Source: Gemmatimonadota bacterium (lineage in GTDB: Bacteria > Gemmatimonadota > Gemmatimonadetes > Palauibacterales > KS3-K002). From it: a DNA stretch of 64,000 nt. The stretch covers positions 4,676,978 through 4,740,977 of the forward strand of contig CP070812.1 in the NCBI GenBank assembly GCA_020344015.1, in the 5' to 3' direction. Under the pieces are notes generated by a model. That model did no database searches and was not told the origin of the DNA. It saw nothing but the letters and a program-made list of their open reading frames with translations. The position numbers were made by a program, and so were the translations under genes. This document shows positions 39,815 through 48,114 of this stretch, piece by piece. Positions within the stretch are counted from its first letter, which is position 1. Every line of letters starts with the position of its first letter.

Positions 39815-41035
39815 CTACCTCCTGATCGCGCCGTAGCGCTCGAGTATCTCGAGGGTCTCCTCTATCGGCAGCGCCTCGGCGGTACCGCGATGGCCGCTCA
39901 CGCTGACTGCCCTGAACAGCGAGTTGTAAATCGCTTCCTCGGTCGCTTCCACGACGGCTTGAAAGAGAGGTGACATGGCCGAGTTGGGCAGATCGGCCAC
40001 TTCGCGTGGCGTTCGCTCGCTGCCGATGCGTCTTACCGACTCGGCGGTCGAGAATGCGATGATGTAGTCGCCGCTTCCATTCGTGCTGATCGAGCCGGTG
40101 CGGGCAAGGCCGTGGACGGCGCGGGCCGCCAGGCGTTCCAGGTTGCGGTTCGACAGTGGGGCGTCGGTCGCCACGACGATCATGATCGATCCGTCGCCGC
40201 GATCGTCGCCCTCCGCGTCACGCTCGGGCTCGACGTAGCGGCGGAATGCGTAACGACCCAGCTCGCGGCCCACCGGCGCTCCCGCGATCGTCAGGATTCC
40301 GCCGAAGTTCGACTGCACCAGCACACCGACCGTCCAGCCGCCGAGCTCCTCCGGTAGGACCCGCGAGCTCGTGCCGATCCCGCCCTTCCAGCCGAAGGCC
40401 ATGGTGCCGGTGCCGGCGCCTACCGCTCCTTCTTCCACGGGCCCACCGCGCGCCGACTCCAAAGCGCTGACCACATGCTCGGCTCGAATGGGCCGTTCGC
40501 GAATGTCGTTCAGGAAACCGTCATTCGTCTCGCCGACCACCGGGTTGATCGAGCGGACGCGCTCCATGCCCGGTTGCGCGAGCAGGTACTCGATCAGCGC
40601 ATCGGCGACGCGCCAGACGCAGAGTGTGCAGGTCAGAGCGATGGGCGTCTCCAGCTCGCCCAGTTCGCGGAGCTGGGTCACGCCAAGCAGCTTGCCAAAG
40701 CCGTTGGCTACGTACAGGGCAGCGGGCACGCGCTCGTCGAACAGGTTGCCGCCGTGGGGCAGGATGACCGTTACTCCGGTTCGTACCGAGTCGGCCTCCC
40801 ACACCGTCGTCTGTCCCACCGCCACGCCCATTACGTCGCTGATCGCGTTGTAGCGGCCGGGCTCGAAGATCCCGGGTGCCACGCCGACATCACGCGCCCG
40901 GGGACGGCTGTCCTGGGCTTCAATGTCGCTGGCCATGAACGTGATCGTGATAGTTGACGCCAGGAAACTCGCTTTCCGGGCATGGGCCGCCATACGGCGG
41001 GCCGGCGATCGCAGCTTGCATTTCGTGATTTGCAT
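39815..41035 (-). CDS. P1-family peptidase (DmpA-like aminopeptidase)
   Basis: The 406-residue protein has a signal-like N-terminus, then the DmpA fold: NAISDVMGVAVGQTTV, an NPVVGETNDG segment, and GAGTGTMAFGWKGGIGTSSR, in which family members cut themselves before the Ser nucleophile (IGT/S) to give two chains. These enzymes are N-terminal nucleophile aminopeptidases acting on D- or L-amino-acid amides and peptides. The first 20 residues look over-long for a signal; an internal start near codon 15 is possible. Confidence 0.88.
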   Translation of the reverse strand: MQITKCKLRSPARRMAAHARKASFLASTITITFMASDIEAQDSRPRARDVGVAPGIFEPGRYNAISDVMGVAVGQTTVWEADSVRTGVTVILPHGGNLFDERVPAALYVANGFGKLLGVTQLRELGELETPIALTCTLCVWRVADALIEYLLAQPGMERVRSINPVVGETNDGFLNDIRERPIRAEHVVSALESARGGPVEEGAVGAGTGTMAFGWKGGIGTSSRVLPEELGGWTVGVLVQSNFGGILTIAGAPVGRELGRYAFRRYVEPERDAEGDDRGDGSIMIVVATDAPLSNRNLERLAARAVHGLARTGSISTNGSGDYIIAFSTAESVRRIGSERTPREVADLPNSAMSPLFQAVVEATEEAIYNSLFRAVSVSGHRGTAEALPIEETLEILERYGAIRR

Positions 41036-41069
41036 GGTTTGCCACTGCGCTATGGGCTATGGCTGGCGC

Positions 41070-41861
41070 TTACTTTCCGAGGTGACGTTCCCGGGCCTTG
41101 GCGGCCATGTCGGGCCTCTTGGTAACGATGCCGTCGACGCCCCATTCGAGCAACCGCTCCATATCCGCTTCTTGGTCGACCGTCCAGACGTGCACGCGCA
41201 TGCTTAGAGCGTGAGCTCGCTCGACCAGGCGCGGCGTTACGACGCGCAGTCCCCAGTGGCGTTCCGGGATCTGCAGCGCGTCCACCCGCTTTCCCCAGAA
41301 CCCGTCGGTGCGAGTCCAGTGCAGGAGCATAAAACCCAGCATCTGGTCGAGTGTGGCGCTGCGGGGGCCGGACCAGTCGCGCATGGCGGGCCCTCGCTGC
41401 CACGAGTACCAGGAGGCGATCAGGACGCGCTCGCGGGCGCCTTGCTCGTCGATCAGTCGGCGCGTGGGTTCCGCCGCTCGCCGCTCTTTGATATCTAGGT
41501 TGAAGCGGGTATCTGGAAATTCCTCCAGCACCTCGGCGAGTGTGAGGATGGACTGGCCGGTGCCGCGGTAGGGATAGCTGATACCGCCGTCAGGTGAATA
41601 GCGGTGACCCGCATCGAAGCTGCGCAACTCGCTCAGCGTATAGCGGCCGACCGGACCCGAGCCCTCCGTGTTCTCGGACAGGTCGCCGCCGTGGTGGAGC
41701 ACCGGATGCCCGTCACTCGAGAGGTGCACGTCGGCCTCGATGGCGTCGGCTCCCTGCACGAGGGCTATGCGCAGCGCTTCCAGCGTGTGATCCGGCGCGT
41801 AGGCGGAGGCGCCACGGTGCGCCAAAATCATTGGCTCGTTGCAGAAGAAGTCGTGCGGCAT
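41070..41861 (-). CDS. Glycerophosphodiester phosphodiesterase
   Basis: The roughly 263-residue protein has the family's catalytic motifs: HRGASAYAPDHT, then AIEADVHLSSDGHPVLHH with the metal ligands, and a late VWTVDQEADMERLLEWGVDGIVT. It cleaves glycerophosphodiesters to glycerol 3-phosphate and an alcohol. No signal peptide, so cytoplasmic. ATG 41861 overlaps the stop region of the upstream fusion gene and has a GGAGCG nearby. It may be the last gene of the sulfur-carrier operon, with no evident functional link. Confidence 0.9.
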   Translation of the reverse strand: MPHDFFCNEPMILAHRGASAYAPDHTLEALRIALVQGADAIEADVHLSSDGHPVLHHGGDLSENTEGSGPVGRYTLSELRSFDAGHRYSPDGGISYPYRGTGQSILTLAEVLEEFPDTRFNLDIKERRAAEPTRRLIDEQGARERVLIASWYSWQRGPAMRDWSGPRSATLDQMLGFMLLHWTRTDGFWGKRVDALQIPERHWGLRVVTPRLVERAHALSMRVHVWTVDQEADMERLLEWGVDGIVTKRPDMAAKARERHLGK

Positions 41862-41866
41862 CGCTC

Positions 41867-43327
41867 CTAGTACTTCGCCATGGTCGGATCCACCTCGTCC
41901 GACCACGCTAGTAGCCCGCCCGTCAGGTTTGACGCGTTACTGAACCCGGCATCCATTAGCAGGCGAACGGCGTAGGCGCTACGCCGCCCGCTGCGGCAGA
42001 TGACGACGATCTCCTCGTTGCTCTGGACGAGTCGCGCCATGCTCGCGGGGAACTCCTTCAAGGGGATCAGTTCGGCCTCGTCTAGCCTCGAGATGTTCAA
42101 CTCGCTGGGCTCGCGGACGTCGATCACGCGGATCGGGTCGCCTGCATCGAGGCGCGCCTTGAGTTCGGGGGCCGTGATCACGGGAACGCTCGCCTCGAGC
42201 CGGCGCCCCTCCGCCTCCGCTTCACGGATACCGCAGAACACCTCGTAGTCGATCAGTTCCTTGACCGTTGGGTTCTCACCGCAGATCGGGCACGCGGGAT
42301 CCTTGCGCAGTTTGAGCTCGCGGAATCGTACGCGTAGCGCATCGAAGAGCAGCAGCCGCCCGACGAGCGGGTCGCCGGCGCCGAGGATCAGCTTGAGCGT
42401 TTCGTTCGCCTGGAGTGCTCCGATGATCCCCGGCAGTACGCCCAGCACGCCGCCCTCAGCACAGGAAGGTACCAGACCCGGCGGCGGCGGCTCGGCATAG
42501 AGGCAGCGGTAGCAGGGACCCTGCTTCGCGTAGAAGACCGAGACCTGACCCTCGAAACGGAAGATGGACCCGTAGACGTTCGGGATACCCATCAGCACGC
42601 AGGCGTCGTTGATCAGGTAACGGGTCGGGAAGTTGTCGGTCCCGTCGACGACGATGTCGTATCCCGAGAGGATATCCAGCGCGTTGTGCGACGTCAGACG
42701 GACCTCGTGGCCCTCGATCTCGATCCCCGGGTTTACGTCGAGCAAGCGATCCCGTGCCGACTCAAGCTTCGGCCGGCCGACGTCGCGGGTCCCGTGCACG
42801 ATCTGGCGCTGAAGGTTGCTGGATTCGACCACGTCGAAGTCGACGAGCCCGATCGTGCCCACACCGGCGGCGGCCAGATAGAGAGAGGCGGGAGAGCCGA
42901 GGCCGCCGGCCCCGACGAGTAGGACGCGCGCCTGCTTCAGTTTCTTCTGCCCTTCCGGCCCGACCTCCGGGAGAATCAGGTGCCGGGCATAGCGGCTCAT
43001 CTCTTCGGGTGAGAACTCTACTTCCTTCACTTCCACCGCCGTAGCCACTCCGCCGGCGATCGACGGGACGATCCTGATCTCGTCGCCCACCGCCAGGCCG
43101 GCGTCTTCCTTGCCTTCAAGGTAGCGGATGTCCTCGTCGTTTAGGTAGATGTTGACGAAGCTCCGCAATTTGCCGTCGTCGGAGTAGAGATGCCGCCTAA
43201 GCTCTATGTAGCGCGAGGTAAGCTCGGACAAAGCCTGGGCCACGGTGCCCGCATCTAACGTTACCGAGTCGCGGCCCTCGGTGAACTGTCTGAGCGGTGC
43301 GGGAACGATGACTGTGATCTGGTTCAT
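41867..43327 (-). CDS. Fusion of ubiquitin-like sulfur carrier, E1-like MoeB/ThiF enzyme and rhodanese
   Basis: The 486-residue protein has three parts. Residues 1-93 are a CysO/MoaD/ThiS-like beta-grasp domain ending in IAGG at 92-93. Residues about 107-345 are an E1-like adenylyltransferase with GAGGLGSP for ATP, DFDVVESSNLQRQ and two Cys pairs for zinc (CYRC, CPIC). Residues about 370-486 are a rhodanese with the active loop CRSGRRS. Together these could adenylate the carrier's Gly-Gly end and load sulfur. Here Gly-Gly is internal, so cleavage or an unusual mechanism is needed. The ATG overlaps the stop of the JAMM protease gene, which follows the CysM-type gene, the same partners as in the mycobacterial mec-cysO-cysM cluster. 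Confidence 0.9.
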   Translation of the reverse strand: MNQITVIVPAPLRQFTEGRDSVTLDAGTVAQALSELTSRYIELRRHLYSDDGKLRSFVNIYLNDEDIRYLEGKEDAGLAVGDEIRIVPSIAGGVATAVEVKEVEFSPEEMSRYARHLILPEVGPEGQKKLKQARVLLVGAGGLGSPASLYLAAAGVGTIGLVDFDVVESSNLQRQIVHGTRDVGRPKLESARDRLLDVNPGIEIEGHEVRLTSHNALDILSGYDIVVDGTDNFPTRYLINDACVLMGIPNVYGSIFRFEGQVSVFYAKQGPCYRCLYAEPPPPGLVPSCAEGGVLGVLPGIIGALQANETLKLILGAGDPLVGRLLLFDALRVRFRELKLRKDPACPICGENPTVKELIDYEVFCGIREAEAEGRRLEASVPVITAPELKARLDAGDPIRVIDVREPSELNISRLDEAELIPLKEFPASMARLVQSNEEIVVICRSGRRSAYAVRLLMDAGFSNASNLTGGLLAWSDEVDPTMAKY

Positions 43328-43830
43328 TTATCCTCTGTTCCTGTCGTCACTAATCCTTTGTAATTCATCTCGACTGCATCGAAGGCGTCACGGTCGTCTG
43401 CCAACCGCCAGGCTCGGGCGTCCGCCATCCGTCCGTCCACGACGCTGACTATGAGGTAGACGTACCAGGGCCAGGCGTGCTCGCGGTCGAACTCCGAGGG
43501 GAGGGGCGGAGCGTCGGGATGGGAGTGATAGTAGCCGACGACCTGGAGGCCGGCCTCGGAAGCGCGACGCTCGAGCGCCAGCACGTCGTCCGGACCGATC
43601 AGGTAGCGCCGGCGGCGCTCCTCATTTCTGACGTTATGCGAGGGGACCGCTTCGACGACCTCGACCGTGGTCTCCTCATGCACGGTCCCTAGGAGACCGC
43701 CAGGAGCTTCCTCGGGATAGATGCCCTCGACGTGCCGGCGTATTAGCGCCAGCACTTCCCGGCTGACCACGAGCCGGGCGCCCAGGTCATCGCCCGTCTT
43801 GCTACTCGATCTCACGGCGTCCCACCCCAT
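43324..43830 (-). CDS. mec: JAMM/MPN metalloprotease, Mec+-like
   Basis: The 168-residue protein has the JAMM zinc site HSHPDAPPLPSEFD with an upstream Glu in PEEAPGGLLG. In Mycobacterium, Mec+ releases newly made cysteine from the C-terminus of the sulfur carrier CysO. Here its start overlaps the cysteine synthase gene by 19 bases and its stop overlaps the carrier-E1-rhodanese fusion gene, so the three are translated together. It might also cut the fusion after the carrier's internal Gly-Gly. Confidence 0.88.
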   Translation of the reverse strand: MGWDAVRSSSKTGDDLGARLVVSREVLALIRRHVEGIYPEEAPGGLLGTVHEETTVEVVEAVPSHNVRNEERRRRYLIGPDDVLALERRASEAGLQVVGYYHSHPDAPPLPSEFDREHAWPWYVYLIVSVVDGRMADARAWRLADDRDAFDAVEMNYKGLVTTGTEDK

Positions 43831-44792
43831 AGTCCGAGGCTCAGGTAGCGATCCGCGCCATCTGGAAAGATCACTACCAGGCAGGCGGCTGCCAACTCGG
43901 GGAACTCGGAAGCAACACGGCGCGCGGCGACCGCGGCGGCGCCCGACGACAAACCGACAAGCAGCCCGAAGTCACGGGCGAGCTGCCGGGTCATGTCGTA
44001 GGCCTCCTCGGTGCGCACCCGCAGCGTGCGGTCGGGCAGCGACGCGTCGTAGATGGGCGGGATGATAGACGTCGGCAGGTGCTTCAGGCCCTCGATTCCG
44101 TGAAAGCCGTCATCGGGCTCCACGGCGATCAGCTCGATTCCGGGATCGCGCTCCTTGAGGTGGCGCCCCGTCCCCATGATTGTGCCTGTGGTTCCGAGGC
44201 CCGCCACGAGGTGCGTGACCTCGCCGGCGGTGTCCTGCCAGATCTCCGGCCCGGTGGTCTCGTAATGTGCCCGCGCGTTCGCCGGGTTTCCGTACTGGTC
44301 GGCGTAGTAGTATAAGCGGGGCTCCTCGGCTGCCAAGCGGCGGGCCTGCCTGATCGCCCCGTCCGAACCCTCCAGCGGGTCGGTCTCGACTACCTCGGCG
44401 CCGTAGGCGCGGAGCAAGGCCTTCCGTTCCTCGCTGGCGTTGGCCGGCAGGCAGATGGTGACCCCGAAACCCCTTGCGGCGCCGAGCATGGCGTAGGCGA
44501 TGGCTGTATTGCCCGAGCTAGCGTCGAGCAAACGTTTGGCCGGCAGCTGGCCCTGCCGCTCGGCGTCGAGGACGATGGCACGAGCGGCTCGATCCTTCAC
44601 CGAGCCCCCGGGGTTCAACCACTCCGCCTTCGCAAGCACGCGTACCGTCGACACCAGGCCGGGGAAGCGAAGCGGTAGCAGCGGCGTGCCGCCGATGAGA
44701 TCGGCGATGCTCCGGGGCGGACCCGGCGTCGGCGTCGATGCCACCGCGGGTAGCGTCGCCGCTGCGTGCCTTGTCACGATTCGCATGATCAT
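43812..44792 (-). CDS. cysM: Cysteine synthase, CysM-like (probably O-phosphoserine-dependent)
   Basis: The roughly 326-residue PLP enzyme has GGTPLLPL, the PLP Lys in NPGGSVKDRAA, the substrate loop DASSGNTAIAYA and the phosphate-binding GLGTTGTIMGTG. It joins a sulfur donor to activated serine. Coupling with a JAMM protease and a CysO-like carrier matches the mycobacterial CysM route, which uses O-phosphoserine and carrier thiocarboxylate rather than O-acetylserine and sulfide. That substrate choice is inferred from context. ATG 44792 has GGTGG upstream; a long upstream extension of the frame is not protein-like. Confidence 0.88.
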   Translation of the reverse strand: MIMRIVTRHAAATLPAVASTPTPGPPRSIADLIGGTPLLPLRFPGLVSTVRVLAKAEWLNPGGSVKDRAARAIVLDAERQGQLPAKRLLDASSGNTAIAYAMLGAARGFGVTICLPANASEERKALLRAYGAEVVETDPLEGSDGAIRQARRLAAEEPRLYYYADQYGNPANARAHYETTGPEIWQDTAGEVTHLVAGLGTTGTIMGTGRHLKERDPGIELIAVEPDDGFHGIEGLKHLPTSIIPPIYDASLPDRTLRVRTEEAYDMTRQLARDFGLLVGLSSGAAAVAARRVASEFPELAAACLVVIFPDGADRYLSLGLWGGTP

Positions 44793-45015
44793 TACGCCAC
44801 CAATAGAAAACGGCCGCGCGCCTCGGGGCGGCGGCCGGTTCGGGTGCTTGCTCTCGATTACTTTTAGTCTAATCCGATCTTGCGCTCCATAGACACCCGA
44901 CACTCTCCGGCACAGCGCCCCAGGCGCTGCCAGGACAGGCGCAGCTTCTACAGGTTCGTGCGTGTAGGCCCATGAACGTCTTTCTTCCGGTCGCCAGTAA
45001 CCCGGCACTCGCCCG
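44793..45015 (-). promoter_or_regulatory. Structured leader of the cysM operon, possible attenuator
   Basis: On the minus strand two hairpins precede cysM: CAGCGCC/GGCGCTG (44913-44929, 3-base loop), and nearer the gene CGGCCGC/GCGGCCG extended by CGCC/GGCG (44811-44837) followed by TTTT, about 15 bases before the ATG. The second looks like an intrinsic terminator just ahead of the start codon. A short leader ORF between them (MERKIGLD) has no Cys codons. I recognise no known riboswitch class. Confidence 0.45.
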
Positions 45016-45053
45016 AAAAACGTACGAGCCGCCGGTCCGGTTCCCGGCGGCTC
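45016..45053 (-). terminator. Terminator of rpe
   Basis: On the minus strand GAGCCGCCGG pairs with CCGGCGGCTC (45026-45053), followed after five bases by TTTTT (45016-45020). It ends the rpe transcript. Confidence 0.75.
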
Positions 45054-45103
45054 AAAAGCCAATTCTCCGGGGGCTGGGGACTTGCCACCCGATCTCCCTT
45101 ATC

Positions 45104-45784
45104 TCATACGTCGACGGCCAAACTGCGGCGAATCGCCTGGATGTTCTCCACGACGGAGCCCTTGGCGAACACCGCCGACCCGGCCACCAGGACGTTGGCG
45201 CCGAATTCCACGACTGCCGGGGCCGTCGTCGCGTCGATGCCGCCGTCGACCTCGATATGTACGTGCGGCAGGCCCGCCGACTCGAGCAACCGGCTGAGGC
45301 GTGTGATCTTCGGCAGGCTCTCACGTATGAAGCTTTGGCCGCCGAAGCCGGGGTTCACGGTCATCACGAGGACTAGGTCGAGGAAAGGGAGGACTTCGAC
45401 TAGCGTGTCGACCGGGGTCGATGGGTTGAGGGCGACGCCCGGCCGCGCGCCCAGCTCGTGTATTCTCTGCACCGAGCGATGCAGGTGTGGGCACGTCTCC
45501 TGGTGAACGGTGAGCCGATCGGCGCCGGCGCTCACGAAATCTTCTAGGTAGCGGTCAGGATTCTCGATCATCAAGTGGACATCGAGGGGGAGCTTGGTGG
45601 CTCGCCGTGCCGCTTCGACGACTAGTGGGCCGATCGTGATGTTGGGGACGAAGTGCCCGTCCATCACGTCTACGTGTATCCAGTCGGCGCCACCCTTCTC
45701 GGCCTCGGCGATCTGTTGGCCGAGCTTCGTGAAGTCGGCACTCAAAATGCTGGGAGCGATTAGTGCCTGCATCGGGGCGTGCAC
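45104..45784 (-). CDS. rpe: Ribulose-phosphate 3-epimerase
   Basis: The 226-residue barrel enzyme has APSILSADF, the [12 protein letters not shown] metal and catalytic region, [19 protein letters not shown] and EVDGGI. It interconverts ribulose 5-phosphate and xylulose 5-phosphate. The start is GTG 45784 or ATG 45772 (MQALIAPS), the latter closer to the usual N-terminus. Confidence 0.94.
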   Translation of the reverse strand: MHAPMQALIAPSILSADFTKLGQQIAEAEKGGADWIHVDVMDGHFVPNITIGPLVVEAARRATKLPLDVHLMIENPDRYLEDFVSAGADRLTVHQETCPHLHRSVQRIHELGARPGVALNPSTPVDTLVEVLPFLDLVLVMTVNPGFGGQSFIRESLPKITRLSRLLESAGLPHVHIEVDGGIDATTAPAVVEFGANVLVAGSAVFAKGSVVENIQAIRRSLAVDV

Positions 45785-45819
45785 TCTTCTCGTGTTGGGA
45801 GATTGAAATCCACGACTGA

Positions 45820-47007
45820 TTATACTATTCCAAGCTTGTCCCCGACCTTCTTCATCGCGTCGAGCACGGCATCGAGATGTTCCGTCTCGTGTGCCGCCGA
45901 GATCTGGCAGCGGATGCGCGCTGTACCGTGCGGTACCACAGGGTAGCCGAAGCCGATCACGAAGACACCCTCGTCGAGGAGCATCCTGCTCATGCGGATG
46001 GCTTCGGCGGTCTCCCCGATGATGATCGGTACTATGGGCGTGTCGCCTTCGACGGGCTTGAAGCCCGCCTCGAGCAACTCCTCGCGAAAATACGCCGTAT
46101 TGTCACGGAGCTTCTGAACCCGCTCGGGATGCCGCTCGAGGTATTCGATCGCTGCCAGCGAGTGGGCGGTGGTGGCCGGTGGTAGCGCGTTCGAGAAGAG
46201 CATCGGTCGCGAGCGCTGCGTCAGATAATCGGTAAGCTCCTCGGGGCCGGCCGTGAAACCGCCGGCGGCACCGCCCAGTGCTTTGCCGAGCGTGCTGGTG
46301 ATGACGGGCACTTTGCCATGCAGCCCGTAGTGCTCGGGTGTACCGCGACCGGTCTCTCCCAGCACGCCGGTGGCGTGTGAGTCGTCGACGGCGACAACCG
46401 CGTCGTACTTTTCCGCCAGCTCGAGAATGTCGGGCAGTCTGCAGATGTCGCCCTCCATCGAGAAGATCCCGTCTGTGATGATGAATCGGTGTCTAGCACT
46501 CTGTGTGTCCTTCAGCGCCTGCTCCAACTCACCCATGTCGGAGTGCTTGTAGATCTTGCGGTTTGCCTTCGTCATTCGCACGCCGTCGATGATCGACGCG
46601 TGGTTAAGCTCGTCCGAGATCAGCGCGTCTTCATCTTCCAGAAACGTCGGCGTCAGTCCCGTGTTGGCGTTCCAACATGAGACGTAGGTGAGTGCCGACT
46701 CAAGACCGAGGAAGCTGGCAATCTTCTGCTCGAGTTTCTTGTGTAGCGTGAACGTACCGCAGATGAAGCGGACCGATGATGTGCCGGCACCGAACTCCTC
46801 GTATGCATCCCTGCCGGCTGCCACGACCTCCGGAGTGTTGCAGAGGCCCAGATAGTTGTTCGAGCAGAGGTTGACCACTTCAGCGCCGGTCTCGTCGATT
46901 TTGACCACGGCGTCCTGTGGCGAATCGAGGTGTATTAGCTGCTTGTAGACACCCCGCTCCTGCATTTCCTTCAGTTCGTGTCGCAGCCGCTCGAACAGCC
47001 CGCTCAT
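45820..47007 (-). CDS. kbl: Glycine C-acetyltransferase (2-amino-3-ketobutyrate CoA ligase)
   Basis: The 395-residue alpha-oxoamine synthase has [36 protein letters not shown] and the PLP Lys in [10 protein letters not shown]. It splits 2-amino-3-ketobutyrate with CoA into glycine and acetyl-CoA in threonine breakdown, or runs the reverse. The N-terminal [10 protein letters not shown] and SNNYLG pattern match Kbl better than BioF or HemA, although some family members in related bacteria have other roles. No threonine dehydrogenase gene is adjacent. Confidence 0.9.
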   Translation of the reverse strand: MSGLFERLRHELKEMQERGVYKQLIHLDSPQDAVVKIDETGAEVVNLCSNNYLGLCNTPEVVAAGRDAYEEFGAGTSSVRFICGTFTLHKKLEQKIASFLGLESALTYVSCWNANTGLTPTFLEDEDALISDELNHASIIDGVRMTKANRKIYKHSDMGELEQALKDTQSARHRFIITDGIFSMEGDICRLPDILELAEKYDAVVAVDDSHATGVLGETGRGTPEHYGLHGKVPVITSTLGKALGGAAGGFTAGPEELTDYLTQRSRPMLFSNALPPATTAHSLAAIEYLERHPERVQKLRDNTAYFREELLEAGFKPVEGDTPIVPIIIGETAEAIRMSRMLLDEGVFVIGFGYPVVPHGTARIRCQISAAHETEHLDAVLDAMKKVGDKLGIV

Positions 47008-47046
47008 GCGCCTTGCCTCCGGGTGGTTTCTTGGGATGGCCGTCGA

Positions 47047-47181
47047 TCAGTCGGCGGGCGGCTCGTCCTTGCTTCGCACCGCGACCTGGTGGTCGCGGAC
47101 CCCGAGCAGTCCCCAATAGATGATCGCTGCGCTTCCCAGGATCAGTATCGGAACGAGAATCGCCCCTTCGAGCCCCATCAT
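47047..47181 (-). CDS. Small single-pass membrane protein (44 residues)
   Basis: Starts MMGLEGA; a hydrophobic helix of about 24 residues follows (AILVPILILGSAAIIYWGLLG) in two-part form, then a short charged tail RDHQVAVRSKDEPPAD. GGAGAAA lies 9 bases and GGAGG 0-3 bases upstream of the two ATGs. It is 39 bases before kbl on the same strand. Composition and ribosome site are convincing for a real short gene; role unknown. Confidence 0.5.
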   Translation of the reverse strand: MMGLEGAILVPILILGSAAIIYWGLLGVRDHQVAVRSKDEPPAD

Positions 47182-47466
47182 CCTCCGGTTTCTCCTTTGC
47201 TGCCACGGCAGCGGCTGGTGGTCGATTCGGAATCGAGTGCTGGCTAACTATGGGCAGCGGCCGGGGGGCGGGCAAGAGTGAAGCGGGACCGCCGGCGTGC
47301 GCGTAGTGAAGAGTGCGAGCGCGGGCGTGGCGGGAGGGGTCGGGCAGCCGGCTTGGCAGGTAAGTCGTTTTCTTTGATGAAGTTACGATTCCGAGTCGGC
47401 AGCCCGCCCTTTTCCCTGGGCACCCCCTCGTCTAGTTTTCGTTACTACGGTGAGGATCTTGAATCG

Positions 47467-48114
47467 ATGGCATCGGAACGGATCGGACAGCGTGTCAGAC
47501 GGGAGCGCGAGGTGTGGCGCCTCGGGCTGCTCCTTTCCGTGCTGTTCCACCTGATCTTGCTGCTGCTGTCCAACACGGTGGTGGACATAGGGCGGTCGGC
47601 CGCCGGGCCGGCCAGGGGCAGCGCACTGGCCGCGCCGGGCGAAGATGCCATGGTCTCAGTCGTTCTGCCTCCACGGACCGAGATCTGGATCCCGCCGCGC
47701 CCCGAAATCCCGTTGATCGATCCGGTAGAGGTGGAGGTTCCTTTCCCGGAGATGGCCGAGAACTGGGTCGAGTTACGGCCTCCGCAGGAGCGCGTCGGTC
47801 CCGGCGTTCCTGGAGGGGAAGGCAGTGGGGCTGGGGGCGATGCGAGTGAGGGGAACCAGCAGACGATACCCATCCCGAAGGGTATCATCATGGCGCCCCT
47901 GGACCGACCGCGGTCGGTGCGGGGACACGAGGTGACCGTACACGTCCTTGTTAACGCGGCCGGCGTGGTGGAAAGCGTTTATCTCGATCCGCCGACCCCG
48001 GATGGGGGGTATAACGAGGCGCTGATCCGTGAGGCGCGGGATTGGGTCTTCGCGCCGGCGGTAAGACAAGGTCAACCCGTTGCCATGTGGACGAGTTACA
48101 CCTGGAGACTGTGA
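47467..48114 (+). CDS. TonB-like energy transducer
   Basis: The roughly 215-residue protein has one N-terminal membrane helix (GLLLSVLFHLILLLLSN), a Pro-rich periplasmic linker (PPRTEIWIPPRPEIPL) and a C-terminal TonB domain with YNEALIREARDWVFAPA. It couples the proton gradient to outer-membrane transporters, or acts structurally. It is the first gene of a six-gene envelope operon; its stop overlaps the GTG of the porX-like gene. ExbB/ExbD are not in the window. GAGGAT precedes the ATG. Confidence 0.82.
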   Translation: MASERIGQRVRREREVWRLGLLLSVLFHLILLLLSNTVVDIGRSAAGPARGSALAAPGEDAMVSVVLPPRTEIWIPPRPEIPLIDPVEVEVPFPEMAENWVELRPPQERVGPGVPGGEGSGAGGDASEGNQQTIPIPKGIIMAPLDRPRSVRGHEVTVHVLVNAAGVVESVYLDPPTPDGGYNEALIREARDWVFAPAVRQGQPVAMWTSYTWRL

